Part shown: positions 6,202 through 6,919 of the stretch, piece by piece | Position numbering within the stretch: the stretch's first letter is position 1 | How the letters are laid out: each line of letters starts with the position of its first letter | From: Chitinophagaceae bacterium | Lineage (GTDB): Bacteria > Bacteroidota > Bacteroidia > Chitinophagales > Chitinophagaceae | Assembly: GCA_014379785.1 (NCBI GenBank) | Contig: JACMLD010000523.1 | Location: 1-6,919, forward strand | Length of the DNA stretch: 6,919 bases | Direction: 5' to 3' | Notes under the pieces: model-generated | Seen by the model: the letters and a program-made list of their open reading frames with translations, nothing else | Database searches by the model: none | Told to the model about the DNA's origin: nothing | Position numbers and translations under genes: made by a program

Positions 6202-6919
6202 ATGATTTCCGTAAAAATAGTTTTAATGGCGGCATTTTTTGCGCAAGCGGGTCTTGCAGTGAAAGGCAATACCACCGTTTACAACCGTGAAGTAACCTAT
6301 AAAAATGTTGCCTACGGAGAACTGGCAGCACAAAAAATGGATGTATACCTGCCGGCAAACCGCGGTGCTTCCACTCCCGCCATCGTACTGATACATGGCG
6401 GTGCCTGGATGAATGGCGACAAATCTTCTTTCAACGATGTAGTGGCCGAAATCAGAAAAAGACTTCCCGGGTATGCCGTTTTTAATCTCAATCACCGTCT
6501 GGCGACCTACCAGGGAGAAAACGTATGGCCTAGTCAGATCGAAGATATCAACAAAGCAATTGGATTTATAAAAGAGAAGTCTGGTGAATATCTTTTCAAT
6601 CCAGCGGCCATCGTAATGATGGGTGCCAGTTCGGGCGCACACCTTGCACTGTTGCAGGCATATAAATACAACGAAGACAATTCTGTGAAAGCGGTGGTGG
6701 ATCTTTTCGGTCCTACCGACCTGGGATATATTTTTACCAATGCACCCTACCCTCCTGTACGTCTGATGCTGAATCTTTTTCTCGGTGGCACACCAGAAAA
6801 CAATGCGGACGCATATCGTGGTGCAAGTCCAATTTTTCATATAAGCAAACAATCTCCTCCGACGATTATTTTTCACGGAGGGGCCGACAATACGGTACCC
6901 ATCACTCAGAGCGAAGATT
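6202..6919 (+). CDS. Secreted alpha/beta hydrolase, esterase/lipase type (partial, cut at the window end)
   Basis: The first 239 codons of an alpha/beta-hydrolase-fold enzyme resembling the Aes/BD-FAE esterase group; the 3' end lies outside the window. Residues 1-19 form a signal peptide ending GLA, so the enzyme is probably exported to the periplasm or beyond. Visible motifs: oxyanion-hole HGGAW (65-69); nucleophile elbow GASSG (141-145) with Ser143; the FGPTDL segment (169-174); and HGGADNTVP (225-233), where Asp229 is the expected acid. The catalytic His should follow just past the window edge. Family members hydrolyse carboxylic esters, including acetyl or feruloyl groups on plant polysaccharides; the substrate here is not determined. 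ATG 6202 is chosen over ATG 6226 because it gives a complete signal peptide; no Shine-Dalgarno sequence is seen. It lies 55 bases after the sensor kinase stop with no terminator or good promoter between, so co-transcription is plausible. Confidence 0.9.
   Translation, partial: MISVKIVLMAAFFAQAGLAVKGNTTVYNREVTYKNVAYGELAAQKMDVYLPANRGASTPAIVLIHGGAWMNGDKSSFNDVVAEIRKRLPGYAVFNLNHRLATYQGENVWPSQIEDINKAIGFIKEKSGEYLFNPAAIVMMGASSGAHLALLQAYKYNEDNSVKAVVDLFGPTDLGYIFTNAPYPPVRLMLNLFLGGTPENNADAYRGASPIFHISKQSPPTIIFHGGADNTVPITQSED

Noticed and set aside
6223..6876. 217-codon open frame on the - strand
   Set aside because: It lies wholly antisense to the hydrolase, whose HGGAW, GASSG and HGGAD motifs show which strand codes; the antisense translation shows no recognisable domain.

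Overview
The window looks like a chromosomal segment of a member of the Bacteroidota, probably a Chitinophaga/Cytophaga-type environmental lineage. This is inferred from three things: a giant one-protein hybrid sensor with two-component-regulator propeller repeats and a Y_Y_Y domain; start sites without Shine-Dalgarno sequences; and a TAnnTTTG -7 promoter element directly before one start codon. Base composition is moderate and looks uniform by eye. I see no insertion sequence, phage gene, tRNA, rRNA or CRISPR array. All genes are on the + strand.

Layout. Bases 2-130 are the last 42 codons of a gene resembling the C-terminal strand region of DUF1573 proteins, closed by a strong intrinsic terminator (147-178). 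Only 13 bases later a TTG codon (192) starts a compact 143-aa SET-domain protein-lysine methyltransferase with a complete post-SET zinc cluster. After 18 bases comes a 398-aa fold-type I PLP aminotransferase (642-1838), with its own Bacteroidota-type promoter overlapping the end of the SET gene. A 135-base intergenic leader (1839-1973) holds two small hairpins and a chain of tiny overlapping reading frames. It leads into a 1390-aa hybrid sensor kinase (1974-6146): signal peptide, 14 propeller blades, Y_Y_Y domain, one membrane helix, coiled coil, HisKA, HATPase and two intact receiver domains. It lacks the AraC-type DNA-binding domain that ends classical Bacteroides hybrid two-component systems, and it has no HPt domain. 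After 55 bases with no visible terminator comes a secreted alpha/beta hydrolase (6202 onward), cut by the window edge before its catalytic histidine.

How the genes may work together. The sensor and hydrolase could form a unit in which a periplasmic ligand is sensed and an exported esterase-like enzyme is co-expressed; this is inference from proximity. The aminotransferase and SET genes look like neighbours rather than parts of the sensor pathway. I do not see clear evidence of a wholly new multi-gene system. The most unusual points are the sensor without an output domain, the chain of three ATGA overlaps in front of it, the small eukaryote-like SET methyltransferase with a TTG start, and the likely near-leaderless promoter of the aminotransferase.
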